Assembly (NCBI GenBank): GCA_027605045.1
Contig: JAQFWX010000019.1
Coordinates: forward strand, 496,001-560,000
Source of the DNA: Phallus indusiatus
Taxonomy: Eukaryota; Basidiomycota; Agaricomycetes; Phallales; Phallaceae
Direction: 5' to 3'
Length of the DNA: 64,000 nucleotides
Positions 24,263-36,689 of the stretch are shown piece after piece (the stretch's first letter is position 1; every line of letters starts with the position of its first letter). The notes beneath the pieces were generated by a model. The model did no database searches and was not told the DNA's origin. It worked only from the letters and a program-made list of their open reading frames with translations. Both the position numbers and the translations under genes were made by a program.

Positions 24263-24887
24263 TCTCATACAACGTGGTTGCTCAGGAGAATTAATGAGAT
24301 GTCTTTCAAGTCGGGGGAAACTTTGCCTCATACATACTGTTCTATAGCCGTGTAGAATTCAAAGGTGGGATGAGATATAGAAGGTATTGTCATTGTGTTA
24401 GGAAGGAATTAACAGAATTATCCCATTGTCATGATTTGCGCGACTGTCATGATCATGGTGCGTTTCAACAGTGTTTGGCACTCCGACCGGCGGTTTGCAT
24501 GCCGACTCCGTAATTGCGACTCACACTTTGCTCACACTGTACGTATACATCGCCCGTCTTATCCGTATGTGTGTCTGTAGGATGTTTTCTATAAATATTT
24601 GGACATCTTTCAAAACAGAATAAGATCCGAAAGCTGCCCAGATTTGTTCCTTTCAAACGGTAAATGCCAAACATTGTTCAATCCACTACCACACGCCGCT
24701 GCTTCAAGCTTCAAGTTCCGGAAAGCCTAAGTCCATGTTAATCAGATTTGAGTCTTCTGCTGGGAAATTCAAATATAGAATTCTTAAAAGAAAATAGTGG
24801 TATTCTGGACATGACTTGACTGACGATCATTGAATTTTACAAAACTCAGAGAGAATAATGACATTTGTACTAAAAAGAAAAGGTTTA
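24263..24887. other. Intergenic, no gene seen
   Basis: About 620 bp with no supported gene. Small frames such as 24465-24674 (minus) are unrecognised. Confidence 0.4.
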
Positions 24888-25830
24888 CTAGTTTCCGTTA
24901 TTCAATCTCTCCAGAATCAAGTCCTGTTTACGATCAATTTGTTCCAAATGAGCCTCAATATCTGCAAAACGGTCTTCTTGCGTTTTTGTCAAGTACGAAA
25001 CCCGACCAAAAACACGTTGCAGCGTGACACGGTATGAGTCCATTTCGAAGCTCTCATCATTTGAATCAGTAATTGCATAACGTTCGCTGTTAAACGAATC
25101 AAAGGACTCGTCGGGCGGTGGTGTATTTATTCCTCGCGCGCCGGGCTTGGGTTTTGGAGGGGTAACAAAACTGCATTTCTTTTTTTTGGATTTGCAGTTC
25201 GTGCATGCCATGCCTTGAGGGTTCGGAATACAGTCGATATTTGCGTTGAGACATTGTTCACACGAAGTTTGACCTTCTAAGGTGCTGTCAGAGTCCGAAT
25301 CGACAGTAATGGGGGAAGGGATAACCACGTCCGTGCTGGATGAAGGGGAACCTGGAACTTGAGGCTAGATAAAATTTGGATTAATTGGGGGGAAAGCGAG
25401 AGAAGGAAGGTGTCCATACCATTGTTTCCAATATCGTTTGTGGGATAGTTTTCCGAGCGTAGGATCCTGTATCTACTTCCGCTGAGCTCGAAGGTAGCTG
25501 AGTTTGACGTGGATCAATGGTCCCCTTTTGAGAAGCTGAACGGCGATTATTAGAATGTATACCAGTTGCCGATCGACCCCCTCACCAGTAACAATATTAG
25601 CACCATCGGTGGCAGGAATTTCAGCTCCCCTTGAAAGAAAGTTAGAGAGATACTGAGACTATTAAAATAAAAATACGATACAAATTTTCGAGTGAAACGC
25701 GCAGCTCATCGATTTCTTCTTCACCTGTTACGCTGGAGGGAACGACTGTGTACCGGTCGAAGAACTGATCGACCATACTCGACAACGTCTCGCGCTTGCT
25801 GCTGGTCCTGCGTGCATTGTTGAGGGACAT
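24888..25830 (-). CDS. Zn2Cys6-like zinc-cluster protein with C-terminal coiled coil
   Basis: Four exons join in frame from ATG 25828-25830: an N-terminal 50 residues (MSLNNARRTSSKRET, then FFDRYTVV), GAEIPATDGANIVT, ASQKGTIDPRQTQL up to LETM, and a last exon to 24888. Near residues 139-171 it has cysteines spaced C-x2-C-x6-C-x8-C-x2-C-x6-C, with KSKKKK between the last two. That fits the fungal Zn2Cys6 spacing, though the cluster is central and not N-terminal. A polar linker follows, then a helical end (RFADIEAHLEQIDRKQDLILERL) likely to pair as a coiled coil. The protein is about 260 residues, shorter than classical Zn2Cys6 activators, and lacks the fungal regulatory middle domain. It may bind DNA; the target is unknown. 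Confidence 0.7.
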
Positions 25831-27394
25831 GTTTATGATGCGAAAGAGAAAGTTGCACGTTGAACGGTGAAGGGCGAGGAGTCTGAGGGATGAACACCAC
25901 TTGTTGACTATTTATGAACTGAGCAGAGGATGAAAAACGATTTTTTTAGTTTGAGAATTACGTACTCAAAATGCCAAAATTCATACCAAAAATTATGAAG
26001 ATCTGATCTAAGTTGAAAAAAAACAAAGCGGCTTCCGTGACAAATACTTCACACTGATGAAACCGCGTCCTGAAGCCAGCCGTTTTGAACGCAGGCTCAA
26101 AGATCTTTTTTCGTTATCTATCTCCGCATCATCTGGTATCGTTTCCCTTGATCTGCAGATGGTCGGAGTAGAGATGGGACGAGGAACATTGTCGGCGCGT
26201 ATTGCTTGCAGTGTTGAGTTTGGGTTGAATAAGCGAAAATACAGAAGACAACATAGAATGATATGCAAAACGCTGACTGTGAGAATGCTACCAAAAAAAA
26301 GATATAAGCGGATCAAACAACTTATTAAGAAGGAGAAAAGAAAAAAAAGGAAAGGAAAGTTGAAACTTCCATGAAACCTCACATTATACATACAACAGCT
26401 TCATACTTACACTCGCATACGCCTATTGCAGTGTGATAGGACACCCCGTCATATATATATATCTGTTGTTATGCCCGTCGTATCTTAACTTCGCGTCGTT
26501 GTTACGAGATATAAACCAATTGTGGTCGAATCATAGCCATGGGCATTAGAGTTGAAGATATGGAACTGTTCTCGACAAGTCTGCGCTTATTTTTGCTGAG
26601 AAGTTGAATTTAGTATAACATAGGTGAAACGAATACTATAACATCAAACAAGAAGAAAAAATCTCCGAATGGGCAATTTCAGGAGCTGGTGGTGTCTTCT
26701 GGCAGTAGTATTTGCCTGATACCTAACGTTGATAATTTTCTTTGATTCCAATTAACAATTCAGCACGAATTTCAGAATCACCGTCTTATCAGATCCTTCC
26801 AACTGTGTCCATGCGGTCAAAAAAAAAAAGTTCTGGCATTGACTTGAGATTATGTCAGATATGTCACGTCATCGATATCGCTTCTTGGCGCTTACGACAA
26901 CCCGGGATTTTTTTTCATCCAGTATTTGCAACTTCAATACGTCTTGCCACTTTTCCATTAGGTATGTTATTCAACGAGCATCAGAAGTTGTCCACATGGC
27001 TCATATTCATTAACAAAAGCATCATTCGCTCGCTTGGGTGTCAGCTTGCAAACATTAAACGTACCTGCGGATTCCTATGCAGATGCTGTCTATGGTATCA
27101 ACACCTCCGAATCATTTTCACTACAACCGCAGCAACGGCTGCGCCTTCAGGTGCTACCTGTACTCCCTTTTTCATTGCAACGAGAATGCCAAGGCCATGT
27201 GCGTTCCTTCCTGTTCAATGCTGACGGTGAAATACCGTACGATTATCAAATGGACTGGCTCCGGCGCAGATGATATGATCACTGGATTGAGCGCAGTTCC
27301 GAACGCATTTGTTCTATAAAAGAATCATGGCGATAGACGAAGCATTAACAACAACAATCCCAAGTTTCCCAGCAAGCTACGTCTCAATTTCAAC
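25831..27394. other. Long intergenic stretch; one weak small-ORF candidate
   Basis: Mostly without a supported gene. Frame 27077-27319 (+, 80 residues) has five cysteines within RSNGCAFRCYLYSLFHCNE and AMCVPSCSMLT. That could be the end of a small secreted protein, but no signal-peptide exon was found. A TA microsatellite lies at about 26451-26461 and A runs at 26295-26303 and 26820-26830. The 450 bp before 27395 should hold the actin promoter. Confidence 0.3.
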
Positions 27395-29080
27395 ATGTCT
27401 TATCTGGATTCAGATGATATCGCCGCCCTTGTAAGTTTCTTCTTCTTCGTTCTGTCTATGGTTGATTTGATGTCATGAATGATAGGTCATTGACAATGGG
27501 TCTGGAATGTGTAAAGCCGGATGTAAGTCTCTATGAACGATACTGCATATGCTTTTGCTAACATGATTGAACAGTCGCAGGTAACCACCGAAATCCTCTT
27601 CTTATCTTAACTTGAGCTCATACTTTTTGATTATTAGGAGACGACGCTCCTCGTGCGGTCTTTCCGTAAGTCATTTAACAACAAAGAAAAACTATCTTAT
27701 AACTCTGCTATGTAGTTCTATCGTCGGGCGCGCCCGACACCACACCGTGATGGTCGGCATGGGCCAGAAAGACTCCTACATTGGGTCAGTACTATCAGGT
27801 TATGCCTTGTAAACCATGGCTCATAATAGTTTTAGCGACGAAGCGCAATCCAAGCGCGGTGTCTTGTCCCTGAGATACCCCATCGAACATGGTATCGTCA
27901 CCGATTGGGACGACATGGAGAAAATCTGGCACCATACCTTCTTTAACGAGTTGCGCGTTGCGCCCGAAGAACATCCCGTTCTTCTCACTGAAGCACCCTT
28001 GAACCCGAAAGTCAACAGAGAGAAAATGACGCAAATCATGTTCGAAACATTCAACGTACCGGCGTTCTATGTCAGCATCCAGGCGGTACTTTCGCTGTAC
28101 GCGTCTGGTCGTACTACTGGCGTGGTTCTCGATTCTGGTGACGGTGTATCACACGTTGTACCCATTTACGAGGGCTACACTCTTCCTCATGCTATCAAGA
28201 GGATCGATCTGGCGGGACGGGATTTGACTTCATACATGCAACATATACTGACGGAACGTGGATACGCGTTTACGACAAGCGCAGAACAAGAAGTGGTTCG
28301 GGACATCAAGGAGAAGCTTTGTTATGTCGCGACTGATTTCGGTGGCGAACTTGAGTTGGCTGCACAAAGCTCGTCTATCGAGAAGAGCTACGAGCTGCCT
28401 GATGGTCAAGTAATTACTATCGGAAATGAAAGGTACTTTCGTTTACTATCAAGCATCGTCCGCCTTATCGGACTGACGTATATAAACCAGGTTCCGTTGT
28501 CCTGAAGCACTGTTCCAACCATCATTAGTAGGGCTGGAATCAACTGGAATCCATAATGTCATGTACGCCCTTCGCTTCGCGTTTTCTCTTGACAGCATCT
28601 AACTCAGACTCAGCTATGACTCAATATTCAAATGCGATCTTGATGTTCGTCGCGAGTTGTACGGCAACATCGTTCTCTCAGGAGGATCCACGATGTATCC
28701 AGGCATAGCCGATCGTCTACAGAAGGAAATAACCGCGTTGGCACCGTCTAGCATCAAAGTATGGACGAAATCTTCTTTACAAAGCTATCCTTTTGACATA
28801 ACACTTTCAGGTTAAGATCGTTGCGCCTCCTGAAAGAAAATACTCGGTCTGGATAGGAGGATCTATTTTAGGTTTGCGACTTAGTTTCCGGATGCGCACT
28901 TGTTTATGTTTCTAACTGATGACCTTTCAGCTTCCCTCGGCACATTCCAAAACCTTTGGATATCCAAACAAGAATACGACGAATCCGGTGCCGGTATTGT
29001 TCATCGCAGTATGTGTCCAATAACAATGTTATACGAAAAGCCCTTGCGTTAATCAATTATATTCCACAGAATGTCTTTAA
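27395..29080 (+). CDS. Divergent actin, complete
   Basis: Eleven exons (27395-27430, 27486-27522, 27575-27580, 27638-27665, 27716-27784, 27836-28432, 28491-28562, 28614-28758, 28811-28871, 28931-29008, 29070-29080) total 1,140 nt, or 379 residues. Conventional actin has 375; the extra four are at the N-terminus ([12 protein letters not shown]). Exon 3 is a 6-nt microexon supplying part of [13 protein letters not shown]. Hallmarks present: the phosphate-binding loop ([15 protein letters not shown]), H73 in YPIEHG, the second loop ([13 protein letters not shown]), KQEYDESG and the C-terminal HRKCL. Differences from conserved fungal actin include [10 protein letters not shown] for RPRHQGVMVG in the D-loop and KCL for the usual KCF. 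It is therefore probably a second actin, not the housekeeping one. Part of it, from 27768 on, is duplicated at 38718-40032. Confidence 0.93.
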
Positions 29081-29249
29081 TCATTGCATTCTCCATTGGT
29101 ATTCATATTCTTTTGAAATTTTGCGGTAATGCGTGGGTTCTCAGATCCGCCCTGACGCGAGCCAGCAAGAGCTGGAAGGAGCACCGGCGTCAAAAAAAGT
29201 GCGAAGAGGAATCACAGGTTGGATATACTTATTATTCTATATAATCTAT

Positions 29250-29999
29250 CAAGTACAGTATACATCAGAATAAATTACAGATTCCTCAGGAAAAAAATAA
29301 GTAACATGAGAAATATCACAAAAACTTAGCTTCAGTGCACAAATGTCTAAGTACGATGGTTGGTGGATGGTCACACGGTCACGGAGATTATGTAATGTGA
29401 GACGAAGATTGCAATTATGGACGCCTTCTCCCACAACGCGTCAACATCAGTCGCGCCCCGTCTTGCAGTCACTGGTGTAAGGTGGAGGGTGGTCTTGCTA
29501 CAGGATTAACCGCCGGTTGGGCGGACTCTTTTAGGCAAGACTATCTAAGAGTTGTGGTAGTGAGCCAGAGGGTCTAATACGGGAACAAAATTGGTTTAAG
29601 TGACTGGACAACTTATTCGTGATGAGAGCATCACTCACGGGAACGGGGGGAATCAATGAAAAAAGGTGAGGAAATACTGCATGCTTCATAAGCCTGGCTT
29701 AATAATCCTATCCGTATAACGGCCGTATCTTGCTCTCAAACCCTCTTACGGTACATCTGCGGACCGTAAATACGGGTGCCGTATTCCGTACAATACGGAT
29801 ACTTGGCGAGCCCTATTCAAATGGATGATGGTGAGTAGCATGTTTCACTAAGAGAGTCTCAAAATAAGATTTAATAAAAATGGATTAAACTAAAACATTT
29901 AAAAAAAATAAAGTCCAGGTGACCCCGGACGGTCTCAGCATGTCTGGGAACGAAGCGCAAGAATTTAAGCGTCCGCCGCAAGACCATTACTGATGTTAC
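29250..29999. other. Copy A-specific stretch with CCGTAT-rich palindromic motif
   Basis: This stretch is not collinear with copy B (40200-40860). It holds a palindrome-rich region at about 29718-29815 with alternating CCGTA and TACGG units ending near GAGCCCTATT. Similar units occur at 43856-43930 and 50450-50500. No gene is supported. Confidence 0.5.
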
Positions 30000-30570
30000 C
30001 CTATAGGAAGGTCTACGCCAATCGGTTTGGCCTGAAGAACACCCCCTGGACCGATTCCCTAGCTATTCTACTTTCATGAGCCCTTTGATGTTGCAGGACG
30101 CGGTCTTTTCGACCTGCGGCGAAATCACTGCAATAAGCATCATGATGAGCAGGTGTTTTCCATACGAATGTGAGCGAAAAACTCACCAGCCCAAGACTTT
30201 ACATCGAAACGCATCTGGATTATTGTGCTCGAAAGCATGACGCTCGCAATCATATTTATTTCTGTACTGCCTTTTGCTTACGAAAAGCGTCAAACGTTAT
30301 TCATAATCAGAAATGAAGACATTTACCATGTACACCCCCAAGGGCGTTGCTTTATTTCTCTTTCAATGTGCTGGAATACATTTACGAGTATTAAGGATTC
30401 ATGGTGCTGCGTCTCGCACCCTTGAAGGGTGCAGCGATAAGCACCATCAACATATTCACAGAATTGATCAACAGAGTACATTCTCCAGTCCTGGGAGATA
30501 TGCATGACGGCTTCCTATTTTTTCATCCATTCGCATCAGAGTCGGAGAAGGAAGCAAAACAAGGAATAAT

Positions 30571-30890
30571 CTAGCATACCGGCTCGCTCAAGTTTTTATC
30601 TTCCAATTGAGGCGGGTCCCCTGGGGCGCTGTTCGCGTGGAAACCAGTACTCGCGCCGAGGTTCGGAGACACCGTGTACGCTGTCGGTGTATTACCAGAG
30701 GGACCTGTATCAGTAGATTAGAATACCCTCAATTAACTCCTTATTATCATTACCTGCCACTGGGACCTGAGAAGCCTCGCCATAAAAATAGTTACAATAG
30801 GTGGGATCCGTGAAGGGAGGAGGAGATACTCCTGTTTTTGCTGAATTGTAAGCATACGGCATGAACCGAACCAAGGATAGTAACAAAACC
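30571..30890 (-). CDS. 3' end of an orphan membrane/proline-rich gene (copy A)
   Basis: The last two exons are conserved between the copies. The penultimate one gives YAYNSAKTGVSPPP then PVAG; the last gives GPSGNTPTAYTVSPN up to LSEPVC with TAG at 30571-30573. An acceptor CAG and a GTAATG donor fit an intron of about 60 nt. Tyr/Pro-rich tails of this kind follow a membrane segment in several fungal protein families; a hydrophobic stretch (YQVLLLSLVRFM) does precede it. I could not build the 5' exons, which should lie within 30900-31350 where three overlapping frames remain open. The gene could be real, but only its 3' end is supported. Confidence 0.4.
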
Positions 30891-31350
30891 TGATAGATAG
30901 GGATTAACATTCGAGGTTGGCAGATCCCGATCGCCTAGTCCGAATGAATCCTGCTGATAAGGGGCGTTGTTGGATGCAGAGGCCTGTATGTTGAGGGCGT
31001 TTGAGAAGAATGATGAAGTTTGAGGGATTGGTGAAGTTGGATAGGACAGCCTGGGTGAGCTCCAAGGATCCAACGAACTTGCCAGTCGCTGACGGAAGCG
31101 TCTTTGAGCAGGCATCGGTGGCGTTCCAACAAAAAAACACCGGGGCAGGGGGGATTATATCTCTCTTCCATAATCGCGAACACGTGGAGGGAGGGAGGGA
31201 AGAAAGGTGAGGAAATGGAAAGGCGAGGGAATGGATGGGTGTTGGAGGGTGACTTGGCGAAATAGGGAATAGCCATGGCATAATTCCCTAGGGACTCGAG
31301 CAAGAGACCAAAACCCATGTTTAGTCCAGTTGCAAGGAATATTTACTCGC

Positions 31351-33493
31351 CATGGCAAAGCAGGCGACGATTATGGTCGGGTGTTTGGGACTAATCTTTA
31401 AGAGTGCAATCAAACGCTGACCATATGCCGAATTATAAACTCCTTGCTGCAAGGATTTGTAAGGCTTCTTGCATTATAAAAGTAATAGATGCGGTTTTAC
31501 CACGCTTTGTGTATCGGATCAAGCGAAAGACCCATTTTAGATACTTATAAACGGTGATACCGAATAACCGGCTGCTCAGTTCTTTTGGAAACAAATCTAC
31601 ACAATCTCATTAAGCCTCATACTTCAACAACACCAGTAAAATCATGAAACACTCACCAACGGTTTCTAGCTGTACCGGAATACACCATAATGCCGATACA
31701 TACCATCGAAGCCGACTTTGACCAAACGGGAGCAGAAGATGATGAGGACTTCAACCACGGATGATCAAACAACGCACTCGCAATTGCCTTCGTGGAGACA
31801 TATTCGGCCAAACCTGAGGGTGAAGATATGGTTAATCAGGTCGTATTCAGAACGAATGGGGATGATTGTGTGTGGGTGTGAGTCCTGTAAGTCTCGGGGG
31901 GCTAGCCCTGTGTATTGAAATCTTTCCTCTGTCGCTATTCTTCTTTATCACTTGGATGCCTCTGAGTTTATCGTTATTGATAGCCTGAAAATGAGCACTG
32001 ATTGAGGACTTTATATACGAATGTGCAATGGATGGGAAATACGAGCGCGACATTTATTCCATCCACACAGCATGGAGTGTTCACCGTTTTATACATCGCA
32101 CTTACTTTTTTGAGAATTTCGGACGCAGATGATTAACATGGTAGCTCTGAGAAATCCATGGGAAAAAGAGAAAAAAAAAACTGGAACCTAAGGCGGTTGA
32201 AGTCGGAAGTTGAGGTTGTACGTTGTAGAATGACTCACGACATCAAGATAATTCTTCAGCTTAATTCTTCGACTTGGTGAACTTATGAGTGAAAGGATTT
32301 GATTATAAAATATCGAAAACTTACATTCGCTGTAGAAGAAACCAACGCTGCCTAGCCCCTTCACACTATAACTGGAGCTCCACATCTGCATCAGTATTGA
32401 GAGTTTCGTATCGCAAGGGGAAAAGCGAAATCCTGTATAACAATCCTTCCCTAAAATATATAAATGTTGTATGAGTCAGAACTGACGTCGATCTCAATTT
32501 CTATTCACTATACAATTGAGAACCTGGTTTAACATAATTCCTGTCGGGGTTCAGCGACGAAAAGTCTGTTATCATATGTAATATCATTTCGGATATGAAA
32601 TTAAATAGTGAACATGACATCCTTATGTCTTATCTCCTATTGCCTCATGACAGCTTCGTTTTATTGATAAGCCATGGCCTTCACACACCAACATCTTGTT
32701 CTTCGAAACGCGGTGGTGTGCTGATTTAGGAGCTGCTTCCATTCTTTTTCCAACACGTTTATACTGCATGTGGTAGTTAGTACCTTGTATTAAGGACAAG
32801 CACCTACTCGAAAAAGGTCTTGCAGTTTTTGGTGGCTTGGGTTTGAGGTTAGCTCTGTTATGTAAGGCTTTGCCAATGACTCTGCCGTGATGTCCTAGCA
32901 CCCATTATCGTCTACGTTTCAGCTGGACGATGTAATGAATGGACTTCGTCGTGGCTGGCTCATGATATTGTCGACGCTTTGGAGTCTTGCATAGCAATTG
33001 CGTGCTTTGTCTGATCGCTAATCCAAATCTGTAAGCCCAATTGAAAATGTTTTCTTCTCCTTCCCTCTAGAGCACGGCTACAGTCCTGTCTAATAATCTG
33101 TCGGTTTTCAATACCTTCTTCCCCATTTCCGAAAATCGGCGTTCTAAATTTTTTTCTTTCAGTTTGTCGACCTTCAGCTCCAATTCAGTTTTCTATTTAG
33201 TCGTCTGTATTAAATCCCAAGCGGTGTCAGCTTGCGGGTTGTTCTCAATATAGTCGATTCCGTGTTTTTCCGGAAGGGCTCAAACAACCTGGAAGCTCAG
33301 TTAGGCGTGATATGCGCATCTTCGTGAAGCTGATGGTGGACTTACGATTCGTCCAACTCTGCGTTGACGATATTTGTTGCACACGCTGACTTTTTACCCG
33401 CTCAGATGTTGCCGGATGTGCATTCAGAGATTCAGTTGAAGAGCGCCCACCATGAGTACGCAGTGAAAGGAGGAAAGCAGTGCTGTGATCTCA
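31351..33493. other. Duplicated region without a supported gene
   Basis: Collinear with about 42100-43846 in copy B. Frames are short and differ between the copies, so coding is unlikely or the gene is highly split. Shared landmarks include the ATGGATGCCTCTGAGTTT stretch near 31951 and CTTGGGTTTGAGGTTAGC near 32838. Confidence 0.4.
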
Positions 33494-34375
33494 GAGGGAA
33501 GATAGAGAGGGAGAAACTGTTATTTTAGTGACGTTAAAAGAAGAGTTTTATATACATTATTGAGCAAAAATTTCGGGAAAATGGGATCGTGCTAGTATGC
33601 AATTGCGACAAAAGCAAAATCCGGAACATTAGTTGAAATACAAGATAAAAGGGGAACGAAACATGAATATTAAAAAAGAGTCGAACTGGTGCCTCAAAAT
33701 GACACAGCCATGAATGACGGCGCATATACTCATCGCCGACTAATCTCCTCTTAGTGTGTTTGCAGCGTGCGCACCCAACACAGTCAATCAATGTCGACCT
33801 CATTGCACCTGTGGGAGTTAAGGCTGTTGTGCGCTGTATATGTTCCAGCTTTCTATCAAAGCTGACTTTGTCGGTCTTCTCTCATTTAGTTTAGTTTCCT
33901 GTATGGGTTGGCATCAGACACTGCTGCTCTGTACAGGCGCTTAATATAGACCGGTGAGTTCCGTGCTCCCTAAACCTAAGTTCCTGGTTAAAAAATGATG
34001 CATTGATGATGGGTAAAAGGGTATGGTCAGCCCTCCTTTGCTCTGCGATCCTAATTCCCGTTTTTAATATGCTCCCGGCGGTCACTCTCGTCTGCTTCCA
34101 GCTTAATCTTTGCGCACAATTGCTATCTCACCCTTGACAAAAATGTAAAGATAAATAATTATACTAGTACTACATGTAACGTTTATCTCTGACTTATACA
34201 TTACAAATAAGCAAATAACATGAACGATCAATCGGACTTCGCTATTACTGCACCGACGTGCAGCGTGTTGACCTTCAAAGCGGAAATGAAAATGGCCCAT
34301 ACAACCTGAACAACTCTCCACAATGACTCGTTTGATACACTGAGAGCAACCGAGTTTAGCCCACAAGACGTGGTG
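33494..34375. other. Copy A-specific segment, part of a dispersed repeat
   Basis: Copies A and B diverge right after CTCA (33494 against 43846) and rejoin at GCGAGGACTGTGCCGTGTG. The segment here is about 880 bp against about 430 bp in copy B, with unrelated content. Its first 300 bp resemble 59310-59610 elsewhere in the window. No coding region is supported. Confidence 0.5.
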
Positions 34376-35937
34376 CGTGGATGCGAGGACTGTGCCGTGT
34401 GCGGGATGAAGTGTAACATTGTTGAGTTTTGTGAGCGCAACGTGTTGATCATTGGGTGCGAAGAGTAGACCGTGATGGCGGTGAAAATGCAGAGGAGTGA
34501 ATATGCCGTACCAGCTTTCACTGTATTGTTGTAGTGACGCCAGTTGACATAACAGGAGTTATTGTTTAAAGAGGAAATGTTCTCCTCAGCGCATCTCACG
34601 AATGGAACTGCATGCACCAACTGGCACATAATACTACACTTTAACTTCAGTATCATAGTAGATGACAAGCACGAGAATAAGAAACGACACCTCATTGGTT
34701 TCAAAATCGGCTCAAGCCCGGACATTGACTAGTAGTCACTCCAAAGCACAGCTGCAAAGTTTGTCGCCCTCCTGATTGATCTTGTAAGGATTCCAGACGA
34801 TGGAAATCTGCGGAGGGTCTCACGAGACAGTGGAAAAGTGGAACGATGACATTGCGAATGCGTATATATAAACATTTCCGTGTCCTCGATGTGGTGTCGA
34901 AACGTTAACCTTCAGTGAAAGATTATGACGACACTAAGGCAATGGACGTAAGATTCGAGATAGTAAGGATTTTGCGTGGACAGTACTTACTGCGTCTACT
35001 GCTTTTAAGACCCTGGAACACGTGTACTGTCGTCGTCGAGTCGCGAAACTTGCCTTGTGCTAACAGTGCCTTACTATTAGTGGGAATAGACGCTCGCTTT
35101 GTGGGTTCACGCTTGCATTGGATTGTGTCACACAGACTATGACATCACTGACATGTGCATGTGATCATGATCATGCAACCGGCAACCCTTAGGCCTCGAC
35201 AAACGATTTCCTGTCAATAATGTAGACCAGTCCATATAATCTTCCATACCTTTTTTTGAAACACCCTATTCTTTATATTTTTACCAAAACATCAAGTCCG
35301 TAGTCAACTACTAACACGGTATAGAAATCATAGACTTCGGGCTTCTCATGCCGGTGCTATGGGAATCCCGAGATTGCGCCGCGCGGCCTGTGATCGGCGT
35401 CTATGGGGCAAGTTTCCTGATGAACCTCCATGTTGAGTCCCCCAAACGTTCATTGTCACTCAATTTACATATAGGGCATTTCAGATGCGTATTCGCGATG
35501 TTCATTTGGGGATAATCTGACGAGTTGTGATGCTGATCTTGCCTACATTTGAAGTTTTGACCAACAGCGAACTCAGCACAATGGATATTCGGCCGATGTA
35601 GCTATGTTTATTTTTTGTTTTCAAATGGACCATATGATTGTGAGTCTAATTATCTATGGTACAGTTCAACACTCATGTTATGGTATACAAAAGACACGGA
35701 TGAAAGATCGCTTTGGGCTACAAAGGATACGATATCATTTTTTCGAAGGCGATTTGCCCCTATTTAGAGAGGTCGCAAGCTCACAATCCTTGGAAAAGTA
35801 CGATTGATGAGGAGGATGAAAGGCGCGCTTTCGTCCGCATGCTTGAGACATGATCGAGGCGCAACTGTTTTGTCGCTTTGTTATAAGAGAGAAGCCAAAG
35901 TATGGAATTCACGACATACCGGTATTATCTGCATTTC
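34376..35937. other. Duplicated region without a supported gene
   Basis: Collinear with 44280-45673 in copy B. It contains several TATATAAA-like stretches (about 34863) and short frames only. The frame at 34228-34725 (minus) is disrupted in copy B, so it is not conserved as coding. Confidence 0.4.
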
Positions 35938-36689
35938 TCACATATACCCGTGTTCTTCCAGGATTAGGTGAACCGTTGGGAGAATATCCTTGCCAAGCGT
36001 AATCATTTGGACTGTACGCCGGAGTAACGTTGTGTTTAATGTACCGTGCCGACTCCACCAAAAACCGAGTGTAAATTTCCTCGGGAAATTTGTCCCTACT
36101 GGGCGCGTTAGGAGAGGAGGTTGAGTACTCTTGATCGGCCCAGCGAACGTGTTTGGGAGTAGTTGGAATAGCTGAATGGTTGGAAGCGGGTTGCGATCCA
36201 GAGGATGGCTTTTGGGCCTTGCGTGCAGTTCCAAGTACGTCTCACGGTTCCGCTTTGCCAACCACGACAAAGCCAACCGCGCTTTATTAACCGGACGTCC
36301 GGATTGCTCCGACTTTACAAGCATGTTGTCTATGTACACGAGCTGTTCGTTGAGACTTGCCTTGGACTCCATGACGGCCCTCACTTGCTCTTCGTATGCA
36401 TCAGGCTTGACGAAGGCAAGTGCGCGCAAGACAATCCTCTTAAATTGTTCGGCATCAGGCTTCCAGGCATGCGAGTGCACGGGAGTGTGCATAGGAGAGG
36501 CGGTATAAATTGATTCACGGTGAGGTCGTCGAAGGCCAAAGTGATGGTTTTTATGGCTGCCTTCACCATGCCAATCTCGTCCGGAGTTTCTTGTTGCTCG
36601 TGTTGAGGTAGATATGGATAGTGGTGAGATGAACTACCTGCGGCGGTTTGGGGAAGAGAAGGTAGCTTCGCAGGGGCACGATGCGACAT
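35938..36689 (-). pseudogene. Frameshifted copy A of the orphan gene at 45674-46468
   Basis: The translation starts MSHRAPAKLPSLPQTAAGSS and follows the intact copy-B protein, but two single-base losses break it. Near 36511, AAAA of copy B is AAA here, just after the codons for DLTVNQF. Near 36166-36175, CTGGAATGG of copy B is CTGAATGG, just after LDRNPLPTI. Between the two breaks a second frame (MHTPVHSHAWKPDAEQFKR to NPLPTI) continues the protein. After the second break the product ends in unrelated sequence. The homologue in copy B has no break over the same span, so this copy is dead. Confidence 0.85.

Noticed and set aside
26008..26391. 127-residue minus-strand frame with a hydrophobic start
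   Set aside because: The hydrophobic run is the complement of a poly-A/AAG-rich stretch; the opposite strand is equally open.
27821..28054. Minus-strand frames opposite actin (also 38612-39082 and 38782-39006)
   Set aside because: They are mirror frames of the actin exons and are conserved between copies only because actin is.
34228..34725. 165-residue minus-strand frame in copy A
   Set aside because: The matching DNA of copy B breaks the frame, and part of it lies in a segment that copy B lacks.
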